DNA of 64,000 nucleotides, taken from the NCBI RefSeq assembly GCF_003264365.1, contig NZ_PYAK01000032.1:1-64000 (forward strand), given 5' to 3'. The notes beneath the pieces were generated by a model. That model ran no database searches, was not told where the DNA came from, and was given only the letters and a program-made list of their open reading frames with translations. Below are positions 32,576-41,713 of this stretch, piece after piece. The stretch's first letter is position 1. The number at the start of each line of letters is the position of its first letter. The translations under genes and the position numbers were made by a program. The stretch is from Micromonospora noduli. Lineage in GTDB: Bacteria; Actinomycetota; Actinomycetes; Mycobacteriales; Micromonosporaceae.

Positions 32576-34398
32576 CGTCCGAGCCGATCACCCGGCACCT
32601 GCTGCCGACGGCCACCGGCCGGCAGACCTGGGCCGCCCTCCGCACCGAGCTGGCCCTGCTGCCGGGGCTCAGCGCCGTCGCCGGCACGTTGCTGGTCGTC
32701 GCCGCCGCGACCGGGCTGGTCGCCCCCTGGGTGCTCGGTCGTCTCGTCGACGACGTCATCGCCGGGACCGACACGCCTCGGGTGATCGCCTGGGCCGGCG
32801 TGATCGCGGGCGCCGCCGTGCTCGCGGGGCTCCTCACCGCGGCCGGAGCGGCGGTCGCCGCGCGCCTCGGCGAGACAGTGCTGGCCCGACTCCGGGAACG
32901 GGTCCTCGACCGCGCCCTGCACCTGCCGTCGGCCACCCTGGAGCGAGCCGGGACCGGGGACCTGGTGGCCCGTGCCGGCGACGACGTGGCAGTGGTGACG
33001 AATGTGATCGCCACCAGCGGCCCCGCCTTCCTCGGCGCGCTGCTGTCCGTCGTGCTGACCGCGGCGGGGCTCTTCGCCCTCGACTGGCGGCTCGGCATCG
33101 CCGGGTTGGCCGCGGCCCCGGCGTACGCGGTGGCGCTGCGCTGGTACCTCAAACGGTCGGTGCCGTACTACGCCCGCGAGCGGGTGGCGACGGGCGAGCG
33201 CGCGCAGGCCACGGCCGAGGCGCTGCGGGGCGCCGCCACCGTGCGCGCCTACCGGATGGAGGACGCCCACGTCGCGCGGATCGCGGAGCGCTCCGGCGTC
33301 GCCCGCGACCTGTCGCTGGAGATCTTCGGTCTCTACACCCGCTTCGGCCTGCGCATCAACCGCTCCGAGTTCGTCGGGCTCGCCGCCGTGCTGCTCGCCG
33401 GCTTCCTGCTGGTCTGCGGTGACCTGGTCACCGTCGGCGCCGCCACCACTGCCGCCCTCTACTTCCACCGCCTCTTCAACCCCATCGGCCTGCTGCTGTT
33501 CGAGTCGGACTCGGTGTTGCAGGCCGGGGCCAGCCTGGCCCGACTCGTCGGGGTCACCACCCTCCCGGACACCGCGACCCCCGTCGGCACCGAGCCCAAC
33601 CGCCACGACCGGGGCGTACCGGCGGCACTGGAGGTGACAGTCGGGCAGCACCGCTACGACGACGGGCCGGTGGTGCTGCGGAACATCGGCCTGCGTCTCG
33701 CCCCCGGGGAGCGCGTCGCCCTGGTCGGCGCGAGCGGCGCGGGCAAGAGCACCCTCGCCGGCATCATCGCCGGCATCATCGCGCCCACCGACGGCGCGGT
33801 GACCCTGCGCGGCGTGCCGCTGACACAGCTCGACGAGCACCGCCTCCGTCGCGAGATCGCCCTGATCAGCCAGGAGGTGCACGTCTTCGCCGGGCCGCTC
33901 GCCGACGACCTGCGCCTCGCCGACCCCGACGCCACCGACGCCGAGATCGCCGCCGCCCTCGACCTCGTCGGCGCCACCGAGTGGGTGCGGACCCTGCCGG
34001 ACGGCCTCGCCACAGCGGTGGGGGAGGGTGGGCGGCAGCTCACCTCCGCCCAGTCCCAGCAACTCGCGCTGGCCCGCCTCGTCCTCGCCGATCCGGCCGT
34101 CGCGGTCCTCGACGAGGCCACCGCCGAGGCGGGCAGCGCCGGCGCACGCGACCTCGACCGCGCCGCCGTGGCGGCCACCGAGGGCCGTACCACGCTGATC
34201 GTCGCCCACCGACTCAGCCAGGCGGCCACCGCGGACCGCATCGTCGTCCTCCATCAGGGGCGCGTCGCCGAGCACGGCACGCACGCCGAGCTGCTCAGAG
34301 CCGGGGGCGGGTACAGCCAGCTGTGGCGCTCGTGGAGCATGCCCGACCCCGTGGTCCCGAGAGAACGCGAGGGTGCGGACCAGCCCGTCTGGAGCTGA
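32572..34398 (+). CDS. ABC exporter half-transporter (siderophore-type, subunit 2, catalytic)
   Basis: 608 aa type I exporter subunit: membrane domain about 1-330, ATPase about 350-590. Walker A GASGAGKST, Q-loop LISQEVHVFAG, Walker B VAVLDEATAEAG and H-loop IVAHRL are intact. The signature is degenerate (LTSAQSQQL instead of LSGGQ). In a heterodimer with the upstream subunit this gives one good composite site (its Walker motifs plus the partner's LSGGQ) and one dead site. The ATG at 32572 overlaps the upstream stop (ATGA). The C-terminal tail is short and polar. Iron-regulated siderophore transport is inferred from the iron box; no siderophore biosynthesis genes are in view. Confidence 0.87.
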   Translation: MTSEPITRHLLPTATGRQTWAALRTELALLPGLSAVAGTLLVVAAATGLVAPWVLGRLVDDVIAGTDTPRVIAWAGVIAGAAVLAGLLTAAGAAVAARLGETVLARLRERVLDRALHLPSATLERAGTGDLVARAGDDVAVVTNVIATSGPAFLGALLSVVLTAAGLFALDWRLGIAGLAAAPAYAVALRWYLKRSVPYYARERVATGERAQATAEALRGAATVRAYRMEDAHVARIAERSGVARDLSLEIFGLYTRFGLRINRSEFVGLAAVLLAGFLLVCGDLVTVGAATTAALYFHRLFNPIGLLLFESDSVLQAGASLARLVGVTTLPDTATPVGTEPNRHDRGVPAALEVTVGQHRYDDGPVVLRNIGLRLAPGERVALVGASGAGKSTLAGIIAGIIAPTDGAVTLRGVPLTQLDEHRLRREIALISQEVHVFAGPLADDLRLADPDATDAEIAAALDLVGATEWVRTLPDGLATAVGEGGRQLTSAQSQQLALARLVLADPAVAVLDEATAEAGSAGARDLDRAAVAATEGRTTLIVAHRLSQAATADRIVVLHQGRVAEHGTHAELLRAGGGYSQLWRSWSMPDPVVPREREGADQPVWS

Positions 34399-34532
34399 GC
34401 GGCAGCGGTTCCCGTCACCTCGGACATCCGCGAGATCAGTCGAACGGGGGAACCTCGGGAACTTTTCCGGACCGGCCGGCGACCACCAGAGTGCGCGGCC
34501 GACCGGCGGCGTTCCGACGACGGCATCTCGGC

Positions 34533-35147
34533 ATGAAGGAGCGCCCGTGGCACACAGGACGGTGGTCTGTGCGGAACGGCGTCGCTGACGACGACCAGGT
34601 GACCCGGTGGGCACGGGAGGCGGGCCAGGGTGACGGGCAGGCCGCCACTGCGTTCATCCGGGCACTACAGGACCAGGTCTGGCGGTTCCTGTCGCACCTG
34701 GCCGGGCCGGGAGAGGCCGACGACCTGACCCAGGAGACGTTCCTACGGGCGATTCGCAACCTGCCCGGCTTCGCCGGCCGCTCGTCGGCCCGTACCTGGG
34801 TGTTCACCATCGCCCGGCGCGTTGCCGTGGACCACGTCCGGACGGCGGTGGCCCGGCCGAGGATGGCGTCGGTGCCGGACTGGCAGGCGGCGGCCGAGGC
34901 CGCCGGTGCGATCACCGCCGGTGCCGACGAGGGCGTGACCCTGCACCAGTTGATCGCCGGACTGACCCCGGAGCGCCGCGAGGCGTTCGTCGCCACCCAG
35001 GTCCTCGGCCTGTCCTACGCCGACGCGGCGGACGTCTGCCAGTGCCCCGTCGGCACGATCCGTTCCCGGGTCGCCCGGGCGCGCGAGGACCTCGTCGCCG
35101 CCTGGCAGGCTGACACCGACCCGGGCCACGGGCGACGAACCGGCTGA
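34533..35147 (+). CDS. ECF-type RNA polymerase sigma factor (SigC-like)
   Basis: 204 aa from ATG 34533. A GTG at 34569 with GGACGG upstream is an alternative that would remove 12 residues of unusual sequence and give a more typical 192-aa protein. Region 2 is visible as PGEADDLTQETFLRAIRNLP and TWVFTIARRVAVDHVR. Region 4 is TPERREAFVATQVLGLSYADAADV (cut here) with recognition helix PVGTIRSRVARAREDL. It resembles the SigC group of actinobacterial ECF factors. No anti-sigma gene is obvious next to it; a 155-bp gap with only a short open frame follows. Its targets are unknown. Confidence 0.82.
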   Translation: MKERPWHTGRWSVRNGVADDDQVTRWAREAGQGDGQAATAFIRALQDQVWRFLSHLAGPGEADDLTQETFLRAIRNLPGFAGRSSARTWVFTIARRVAVDHVRTAVARPRMASVPDWQAAAEAAGAITAGADEGVTLHQLIAGLTPERREAFVATQVLGLSYADAADVCQCPVGTIRSRVARAREDLVAAWQADTDPGHGRRTG

Positions 35148-35303
35148 GGGTGGATGCTGCCGCCGTGAGTGTGCCCCCGACGAGGTCGTCTCGCTCATCC
35201 ACGAGCTGCTACGACACGCCACCTGACCCGAGGGCTGCGGGCGGCACCCCCCGCTCGGTCAGCGGGATGGACGGGGCGTACCCGGCTTCCTAAGATCACG
35301 CCG

Positions 35304-35765
35304 GTGAACACCGAACCGCTCAACATCGCCGGCGTAGCTGGCCCGATCGTCATCGCCACCAAGGCATTCTTTGGCCACCCTGCCGTCACCGTCGGCGGAG
35401 TGCCGGCCCCCAGGACGGGCAGACGCTACGCATTGCCGACTGTGGACGGTGGTGTCGTCCAGGCCACGGTACGCAGCGTTCTCGCCGACCCTTACCCGAC
35501 AGTGGAGGTCAACGGTGTGCAGCACCGGACCGGGCCCCCCATGCCGATCTTCCTGCGCATCCTGGTTCTGCTGCCGATCCTGCTGTTCACCGTCGGTGGC
35601 ATCCTGGGCGCGCTCGTCGGGGTGTTGGGCGTCTGGGCGAACCTGACGGTCGCCCACACCCGGATGACACCCGCCGTCAAGGCGCTCGCCATGCTCGGCG
35701 TCGGTATCGGCACGGTCATTGTCTGGCTCGCCGTCGCCGTCGCGCTGAACGCAGCGCTCAGCTAG
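35304..35765 (+). CDS. Hypothetical membrane protein with two hydrophobic segments
   Basis: 153 aa from GTG 35304. A soluble N-terminal domain of about 80 residues (NIAGVAGPIVIATKAFF, HPAVTVGGVPAP, GGVVQATVRSVLADPYPTVE) looks like a small beta-rich fold exposed in the cytoplasm. Two membrane helices follow (about residues 86-112 and 127-150), joined by VAHTRMTPAVKALA. I do not recognise the family. It converges on the giant carboxylase gene and is separated from it by a strong hairpin. Codon use is typical of the region. Confidence 0.65.
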   Translation: MNTEPLNIAGVAGPIVIATKAFFGHPAVTVGGVPAPRTGRRYALPTVDGGVVQATVRSVLADPYPTVEVNGVQHRTGPPMPIFLRILVLLPILLFTVGGILGALVGVLGVWANLTVAHTRMTPAVKALAMLGVGIGTVIVWLAVAVALNAALS

Positions 35766-35776
35766 ACCGCCATATG

Positions 35777-35811
35777 GTCAGCACCACCGGTCGACGACCG
35801 GTGGTGCTGAC
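35777..35811. terminator. Strong bidirectional hairpin terminator
   Basis: A 16-bp perfect stem, GTCAGCACCACCGGTC with its complement around a 3-nt GAC loop, sits between the convergent membrane protein and carboxylase genes. There is no U-tract, as is common in actinomycetes. Confidence 0.85.
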
Positions 35812-35834
35812 GTGGTACGGGCGTTCCGGCCGCT

Positions 35835-38800
35835 CTACCCCAGACGGGCCTCGATGGTCTCGATGATGCGCGGACGCAGCTCGGCGGCGCGGATGACGGC
35901 GTCCACCGAGCCGACCTCGACAGCCCGGTGGATGTTGTGCACCCTGTCGAACTCCGCGGCCACCTCGCTGAGTTTCTCCGCGCGCACCGACGAGCGCAGC
36001 TCGTCGAGTTCCGCGGTCAGCGCGGCGCGTTCGGTGCCGGCCGAGGCGGCGGTGCGGGCCTCCAGGTCCCGCACCCGCGCGTCGGCCGCCGTACGGGCGT
36101 TGACGTCGGCGGAGAACACCACAGCGGCGGCGGGTGCGCCACCGAGCACCGAGGCGAACGAGCCCTCCAGCGCCAGCACCGTCATGTTCGGGTTCAGCGC
36201 CTTCGAGAACACCACGAACGCACCGCCGTGGTAGCGCGAGATCACGCAGAAGACGATGGGCCCCCGGAAGTTCACGATCGCCCGGCCGATCTCGGCGCCG
36301 TACTCCAGTTGCAGCTTGCGCATCGACTCCGGTGAGCCGTCGAAGCCGGACAGGTTCGCCAGCACGACGAGCGGCCGGTTGCCGCTGGCCGCGTTGATCG
36401 CCCGCGCGGCCTTCTTCGACGAGCGGGGGAACAGCGTGCCCGCCGTGTAGGTGTCCGGACCGTCGGTGGGCGGGAAGCCGTGCCGGGGCACCGACCGGGA
36501 CTCGATGCCGAGCAGGCAGACCGGGATGCCACCGAGGTGGACGTCCTGCACGACAGCGGTGTCCGCGTCCGCCATGCCGGCCCAACGCTCCAGCACCGGG
36601 TGGTCCTGGTCGGAGAGGGCCCGCATCACCGTACGGATGTCGAACGGCTTCTTGCGGTCCGGGTTGGACTCGACGGAGAAGATCTCCCCGACGGTGGCGA
36701 AGGCGCTGCCCGCCACGTCGTGCGGGAAGTCGGAGATGTCGCGGTCGGCCGGGTCGGTGGTGACCGCCCGCCGGGGCGCGTCCTCGCCGGGCGCGACGTA
36801 CGTGTGGTCGTAGTGCGCCATCACCACGTCCCGTGCGGCCGTCAGGTTCGGCGCCCAGTACTGCGCCTGCCCGTTCGGCCCCATCACCCGGTCGTAGCCG
36901 CCGATGCCGAAGTTGTCCTCGGCCGACACACCACCGGAGAAGTCGAGCGACTGCTTGCCGGTGAGCACCATCGCCGAGTCGGGCGTCATCACCAGGATGC
37001 CCTTGGTGTGCATGAGCATCGTCGCCTCGGCGTTCCAGTACGGCTGCGCGCCGACGTTGATGCCCGCGACCACGATGTTGATCTCACCGCCGGCCTGGGT
37101 GAACTCGACGATCCGCTTGAGCGCGGCGGCCACCCAGTCCATGTTCTCCGTACCGGAGGTCATCGAGATCCGGGCCCCGGCGGACAGCGCCCACCACTCC
37201 AGCGGCACCTGCATTCGCTCGGCCAGGTCCAGTGCGGCGATCACGCGCCGGCACTCCGGCTCGGACAGGGCGCCCAGCGACTTCGTCGGGTCGCCGAGCA
37301 GCACCACCCGGGTGACACCCTGGGGGTAGCGCTCGGTCGGCGTGGTGACCACCCCGGCGACGATGGCGGCGCTGTTGCGCCCCTTCGGCCGGTCCACCGG
37401 TACTAGCGACGGAGCGCAGTCGGAGCCGGTTTTGGGCGGAGACGAGCACCGTCCATCCTGCGCGGCGTGGTCGTCGTCGAGGTCGTGCTCGACGAAGTCG
37501 CCGAGCCGACCGGTCAGCTCGTACGGGTACACGGTGTTGCGGCTGCTGGCCCGCAGCACCTTGAGCCGGTACTCGTCGAGCGGCTCGATCGGCTCGACCG
37601 GCGGCTCCCCGACGGCCAGTTCGGCGCCGCCAGCGGCGTCGAACGAGATCCGTACGGCGATCTTGGTCAGCTCGCCGGTCCGGCGGTCGCGCTGGCGCGC
37701 GATGAACAGGATCTCCTCCAGGCCGGCGCCCGCTGTCGTCGGGCGGACCCGCCCGGCGATCATCTCCATCTCCTCGCGGGTCAGCTCGCTCGGCGGCCAC
37801 ACGTAGACCACGATGCGGTTGGTGTTGAAGCGCGTCTTTGACGGCCGCCGCGACTGGGCGCGGCGGATCGAGTCGAGGCAGGCGGCGATGGCGTCCTCGG
37901 TCGTGGGCAGCGCGACCAGGCGGCCGTCCTGCTCGCGAAGCTCGGTCAGGTCACGCACCTGCGCGAACGCGACGAGGCGCTCGTCGGCGCGGTTCTCCCG
38001 GGCCACGCACTGGAAGAGGTAGACCTCCTCGTCCGACGACGGCAGCCGGGTCAGGTCGAACTTGTGGAGCCGCTCCAGCTGCATCCGCTGCGCGATGTAC
38101 GGGTGCAGCCCACGGATCAGCCGGTCCTCGGTCAACTGGGCGCCCGACGGGCGGAAGGTGAAGTGGTGGTGCATCACCGCCCCTCCGCGACCCGCGACGG
38201 TGGTGGTGACCCGACGGACCTGGGGCGGCAGCGGGTGCGTGGCGATGACCTCGGCCAGTGCGGCCGCCATCGCGTCGAAGTCCTCCGGCTGGTTTTCCCA
38301 GCCGAGGTAGATGTCGGCGTCGACGGCGTCCTCGCCGGTGGCCAGCTCGGCCAACCCGCGCAGGGCGCTGCCCAGCGCGTCGAAGCTGACCGCGGCGGAG
38401 ACCACGCTGGAGTCGGCGCGTTCGGCGACCACGAACGTGCAGCCCGCGACCTCGCGGGTGAGCACGCTGGTGAGCGACCGGTTGCCGTAGTACCGCCGGG
38501 TCAGCACCTCCAACATGACCGCGTTGTCGAGGTGGTCGCGGACGAGCCGCTGGCCGAGCAGCCGGACCAGCGGCTCGGTGCTGCGCACCATCTCGGCGAT
38601 GCGCTCGGCGCGGTCCGGTGCGTCCGGGTGCGCGTCGAGGTGCCGCAGGTGCCCACGGACCTCGGCGTAGACGCGGGCGCGGTTGCGGCGCAGCAGCGGC
38701 TGGGCGAACCAGGCGAACACCACGCCGCGGGCGAGGTCCGCGACCACGGGGAAGCGGACCTGCGTCGCGGCGATCAGCCGCTCCAGCGCGAGGCCGGCCG

Positions 38801-41354
38801 GTTCGCGCAGCGTCTCGTCCGGCGGGGTCTCCCGCAGCCACGCGCGCAGCAGCGCCGTGATGACCTGCGCGTCCGCGGAGGCGCGCTGCTGGGCGAGGAA
38901 GATCCGGAAGACGGCGGCTTCGAGGGCGGGGGTGCGGTCCAGGTCGGTGACGCCGTACCGGCCGAGCGCCTTGCCGAGTCTGGTCTGGAAGGCGTCCGGC
39001 AGCCCGGCCCGCTCGACGTCGAGGCTCTGCAGGTAGGTGTGGAAGTACTCCCGGGCGCTGTGCACGTGCGCGGCGCCGCCGTCCTCGCCCGTCGGCCGGT
39101 TGCGGCTCAGTTCGGCGAGATCGGCGAACACCTCGATGAGGTCGAGTTCGGCGGCCAGGGGCCGCTGACCGGCTTCGGTGGCCGCCCGCCGTGCGGTGAG
39201 GTAATCGTCGAGCACCCGACGGTCGTCGTGCGGGTCGACGTCGAAGCCGAGCAGTAGACCCCGCAGGTCCTCCTGGCCGCGCCTGCTGCGCTCGTCCGCC
39301 GGGATGTCCGCGGTGGCGGTGGGCAGGTCCAGTTCGACGGTTTCGGTGCTCGGGTCGTCAGCGGTCTCCTCGGCGTCGTCCGCGAGCGGCTCCAGGCGCA
39401 GCAGCGGCGCACCGGCCTCCACCTGGCTGCCCACCGACACGGCGCACTCCTTGAGCCGCGCCTTGAACGGCGCCCGCAGCACCGTCTCCATCTTCATCGC
39501 TTCCAGCACCAGCACCGGCGCGCCCGCCTCGACCTCCGCGCCGACCTCCAGCGGCGTGGCGACGACCAGCGCGGGCATCGGGGAGCGCAGGACGCCACCC
39601 TCGTCCCGGCTGACCCGGTGCGTCACGCCGTCCACCTCGACCAGGTGGGTCGGCCCGTACGTGCCGGTGAGCAGGCGGTAGCGGATGCCGTTGACGACGA
39701 TCTGACCGGTGTGCCGGTCGAAGCGGTCGAGCTCGACGTCGGCGGTGCGCACGATGGGGCCGGTCTCGATGCCGACCCGGAACCGGTGCGCGCCTACCCG
39801 CGCCACCCGGGTGCGGTAAGCGACGCCGCGCAGCTTGAGGTCCAACGGTCGGCCGCTGGCGTGCTGCACCTGCGGGCGCCCGCCGGCCGCCGTCGACAGC
39901 AGCCGCTGCCGCTCGACGCGCTCCTCCTCCTCGTACGCCTCGATGGCGGCGGCGGCCAGGGCGACAGCGGAGTGGCGGTGCGTGACGAGGCGGCCCTCGC
40001 CGCGGACGCGGTCGATCCAGCCGGTGTCCGCGCTGGCGTCGATCACCTCGGGCTGGTCGAGCAGGTCGAGCACGAAGCTCTTGTTCGTCGCCCCACCCTC
40101 GATGATCACCGTGGTGTTCGCCATCGCCCGGCGCAGCCTGCCGAGCGCCTCGTCGCGGTCACGGCCGTACGCGATGATCTTCGCGATCATCGAGTCGAAG
40201 TCGGCCGGGATGGTGTCGCCCTCGCTGACGCCGGTGTCCACCCGGATGCCGGGGCCGCTGGGCAGGTCCAGCCGGGCGATGCGGCCGGGGGACGGGGCGA
40301 AGTCGCGGTCGGGGTCCTCGGCGTTGAGCCGCGCCTCGATGGCGTGCCCCCGCTCGGCCGGCGGCGCACCTTCGAGTCGCCCGCCGGATGCGACGTGCAG
40401 CTGCGCCTTGACCAGGTCGAACCCGGTGGTCAGCTCGGTGATCGGGTGCTCGACCTGGAGGCGGGTGTTGACCTCGAGGAACGCGAACAACCGGTCCCCG
40501 GGGTGGTAGAGGAACTCGACGGTCGCCGCGCCTCGGTAACCGACAGCAATGGCCAGCCGCTCGGCCGACGTCTTCAGCTCGGCAGCCTGCGCCGGGTCGA
40601 GCACCGGCGACGCCGACTCCTCGATGACCTTCTGGTTGCGTCGTTGCACCGAGCAGTCGCGGACGCCGAGCGCCCACGCGGTGCCCTGCCCGTCGGCGAT
40701 CACCTGGACCTCGACGTGCCGAGCCCCGGTGACCAGGCGCTCCAGGAACACGATGCCGCTGCCGAACGCCCGGGCCGCCTCCTGGCTGGTGCGCTCGTAC
40801 GCGTCGACCAGCTCGGCCTCGTTCCTGACCACGCGGATGCCGCGCCCGCCGCCGCCGGCGGTCGCCTTCAGCATCAGCGGGTAGCCGACCTCGGCCGCCG
40901 AAGCCGTGGCGGCGGCGAGGGTCTCGACGGCACCGCGGCTCCACGGCGCGACCGGCACGCCGACCTTCTCGGCGATCAGCTTCGAGCCGATCTTGTCGCC
41001 GAGCTGGCGCATGGCGTCCGCGCTCGGCCCGACGAACGTGACGCCGATCTTCTCGCACAGCTCAGCGAACGCCGGATCCTCGGCGACGAAGCCCCAGCCG
41101 ACCCACGCGGCGTCGGCCCCGGTCTCGGTCAGGGCCCGCTCCAGCACGGCCAGGTTGAGGTACGGGCGAGCGGAGGCCGGGCCGAGGTCGTAGGCGATGT
41201 CCGCTTCGCGGACGAACGTGGCGTTGCGGTCGACATCGGTGTAGAGAGCCACGGTTTCGAGCTGGATGCCGGTCTCCGCGGCCAGCTCGCGGACCGCGTG
41301 GATGAGCCGCATGGCGGCTTCACCACGGTTGACGATGGCGACACGGTTGAACAC
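35835..41354 (-). CDS. Single-chain multidomain acyl-CoA (acetyl/propionyl-CoA) carboxylase
   Basis: 1839 aa. Biotin carboxylase occupies about residues 1-450 (NRGEAAMRLIHAVRELA, ATP loop GGGGRGIRVV about 165, EVNTRLQVEHPITE about 293). A biotin carrier domain follows with VLEAMKMET (biotinyl Lys about 621). A helical central domain spans about 680-1280. The two-part carboxyltransferase covers about 1290-1839 (SMTSGTENMDW about 1398, GKQSLDFSGGVSAEDNFG, later LANLSGFDGSPESMRK). It carboxylates an acyl-CoA, probably acetyl-CoA to malonyl-CoA. Most actinomycetes split these functions over separate subunits; one chain in this order recalls eukaryotic ACC. GTG 41354 follows AAGGGG. It is monocistronic, with a terminator at its 3' end. 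Confidence 0.88.
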   Translation of the reverse strand: MFNRVAIVNRGEAAMRLIHAVRELAAETGIQLETVALYTDVDRNATFVREADIAYDLGPASARPYLNLAVLERALTETGADAAWVGWGFVAEDPAFAELCEKIGVTFVGPSADAMRQLGDKIGSKLIAEKVGVPVAPWSRGAVETLAAATASAAEVGYPLMLKATAGGGGRGIRVVRNEAELVDAYERTSQEAARAFGSGIVFLERLVTGARHVEVQVIADGQGTAWALGVRDCSVQRRNQKVIEESASPVLDPAQAAELKTSAERLAIAVGYRGAATVEFLYHPGDRLFAFLEVNTRLQVEHPITELTTGFDLVKAQLHVASGGRLEGAPPAERGHAIEARLNAEDPDRDFAPSPGRIARLDLPSGPGIRVDTGVSEGDTIPADFDSMIAKIIAYGRDRDEALGRLRRAMANTTVIIEGGATNKSFVLDLLDQPEVIDASADTGWIDRVRGEGRLVTHRHSAVALAAAAIEAYEEEERVERQRLLSTAAGGRPQVQHASGRPLDLKLRGVAYRTRVARVGAHRFRVGIETGPIVRTADVELDRFDRHTGQIVVNGIRYRLLTGTYGPTHLVEVDGVTHRVSRDEGGVLRSPMPALVVATPLEVGAEVEAGAPVLVLEAMKMETVLRAPFKARLKECAVSVGSQVEAGAPLLRLEPLADDAEETADDPSTETVELDLPTATADIPADERSRRGQEDLRGLLLGFDVDPHDDRRVLDDYLTARRAATEAGQRPLAAELDLIEVFADLAELSRNRPTGEDGGAAHVHSAREYFHTYLQSLDVERAGLPDAFQTRLGKALGRYGVTDLDRTPALEAAVFRIFLAQQRASADAQVITALLRAWLRETPPDETLREPAGLALERLIAATQVRFPVVADLARGVVFAWFAQPLLRRNRARVYAEVRGHLRHLDAHPDAPDRAERIAEMVRSTEPLVRLLGQRLVRDHLDNAVMLEVLTRRYYGNRSLTSVLTREVAGCTFVVAERADSSVVSAAVSFDALGSALRGLAELATGEDAVDADIYLGWENQPEDFDAMAAALAEVIATHPLPPQVRRVTTTVAGRGGAVMHHHFTFRPSGAQLTEDRLIRGLHPYIAQRMQLERLHKFDLTRLPSSDEEVYLFQCVARENRADERLVAFAQVRDLTELREQDGRLVALPTTEDAIAACLDSIRRAQSRRPSKTRFNTNRIVVYVWPPSELTREEMEMIAGRVRPTTAGAGLEEILFIARQRDRRTGELTKIAVRISFDAAGGAELAVGEPPVEPIEPLDEYRLKVLRASSRNTVYPYELTGRLGDFVEHDLDDDHAAQDGRCSSPPKTGSDCAPSLVPVDRPKGRNSAAIVAGVVTTPTERYPQGVTRVVLLGDPTKSLGALSEPECRRVIAALDLAERMQVPLEWWALSAGARISMTSGTENMDWVAAALKRIVEFTQAGGEINIVVAGINVGAQPYWNAEATMLMHTKGILVMTPDSAMVLTGKQSLDFSGGVSAEDNFGIGGYDRVMGPNGQAQYWAPNLTAARDVVMAHYDHTYVAPGEDAPRRAVTTDPADRDISDFPHDVAGSAFATVGEIFSVESNPDRKKPFDIRTVMRALSDQDHPVLERWAGMADADTAVVQDVHLGGIPVCLLGIESRSVPRHGFPPTDGPDTYTAGTLFPRSSKKAARAINAASGNRPLVVLANLSGFDGSPESMRKLQLEYGAEIGRAIVNFRGPIVFCVISRYHGGAFVVFSKALNPNMTVLALEGSFASVLGGAPAAAVVFSADVNARTAADARVRDLEARTAASAGTERAALTAELDELRSSVRAEKLSEVAAEFDRVHNIHRAVEVGSVDAVIRAAELRPRIIETIEARLG

Positions 41355-41713
41355 CCGAAGAACCCCTTAGCTAGACCTCGACCTGCGTGCCGGGAGACGA
41401 CGGCTCCCAGCAGTGATCACCTTTCCGCGTGGCGGCGGCCAGCGCTATGGCGCAACCACCGAACCCACCGTCCCTCAGTTGTAGGAAGTGCACAAAACTT
41501 TTTGGCACCCCCCGGGGACCGAGCCCGCCTCCGTCGGCTCGTCCCGGCCGCTCCGGCAGTTGATCAAGACGGTGCGGGCGGTTCACGTCCGCAGCCTCCC
41601 GTGTTCACCCCCGGGTGATCGGCTGACCAGGAAGATCATCGCCGGTCCGGTCAACCGCCGCCCGGCTCGACCATCCCGGCCCAGGCCAGGAACGCACCAG
41701 GAAAGGAGCGGCA
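41355..41713. other. Divergent intergenic region upstream of carboxylase and glycosidase-domain genes
   Basis: 359 bp without a supported gene. It must hold the leftward carboxylase promoter and the rightward promoter of the secreted protein gene. AAGGGG (carboxylase) and AAAGGAG (secreted protein) ribosome sites are visible at the two ends. I see no convincing palindrome or RNA structure between them. Confidence 0.5.

Noticed and set aside
35148..35303. A short open frame after the SigC-like gene ending ECAPDEVVSLIHELLRHAT that might be an anti-sigma fragment
   Set aside because: Too short, with no start codon and ribosome site, and without the zinc-binding pattern of anti-sigma factors.
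39618..41618. A 666-codon plus-strand open frame antisense to the giant carboxylase
   Set aside because: Low-complexity Arg/Gly/Asp/Val/Gln sequence typical of a mirror frame of GC-rich coding DNA; the minus-strand carboxylase domains are unambiguous.
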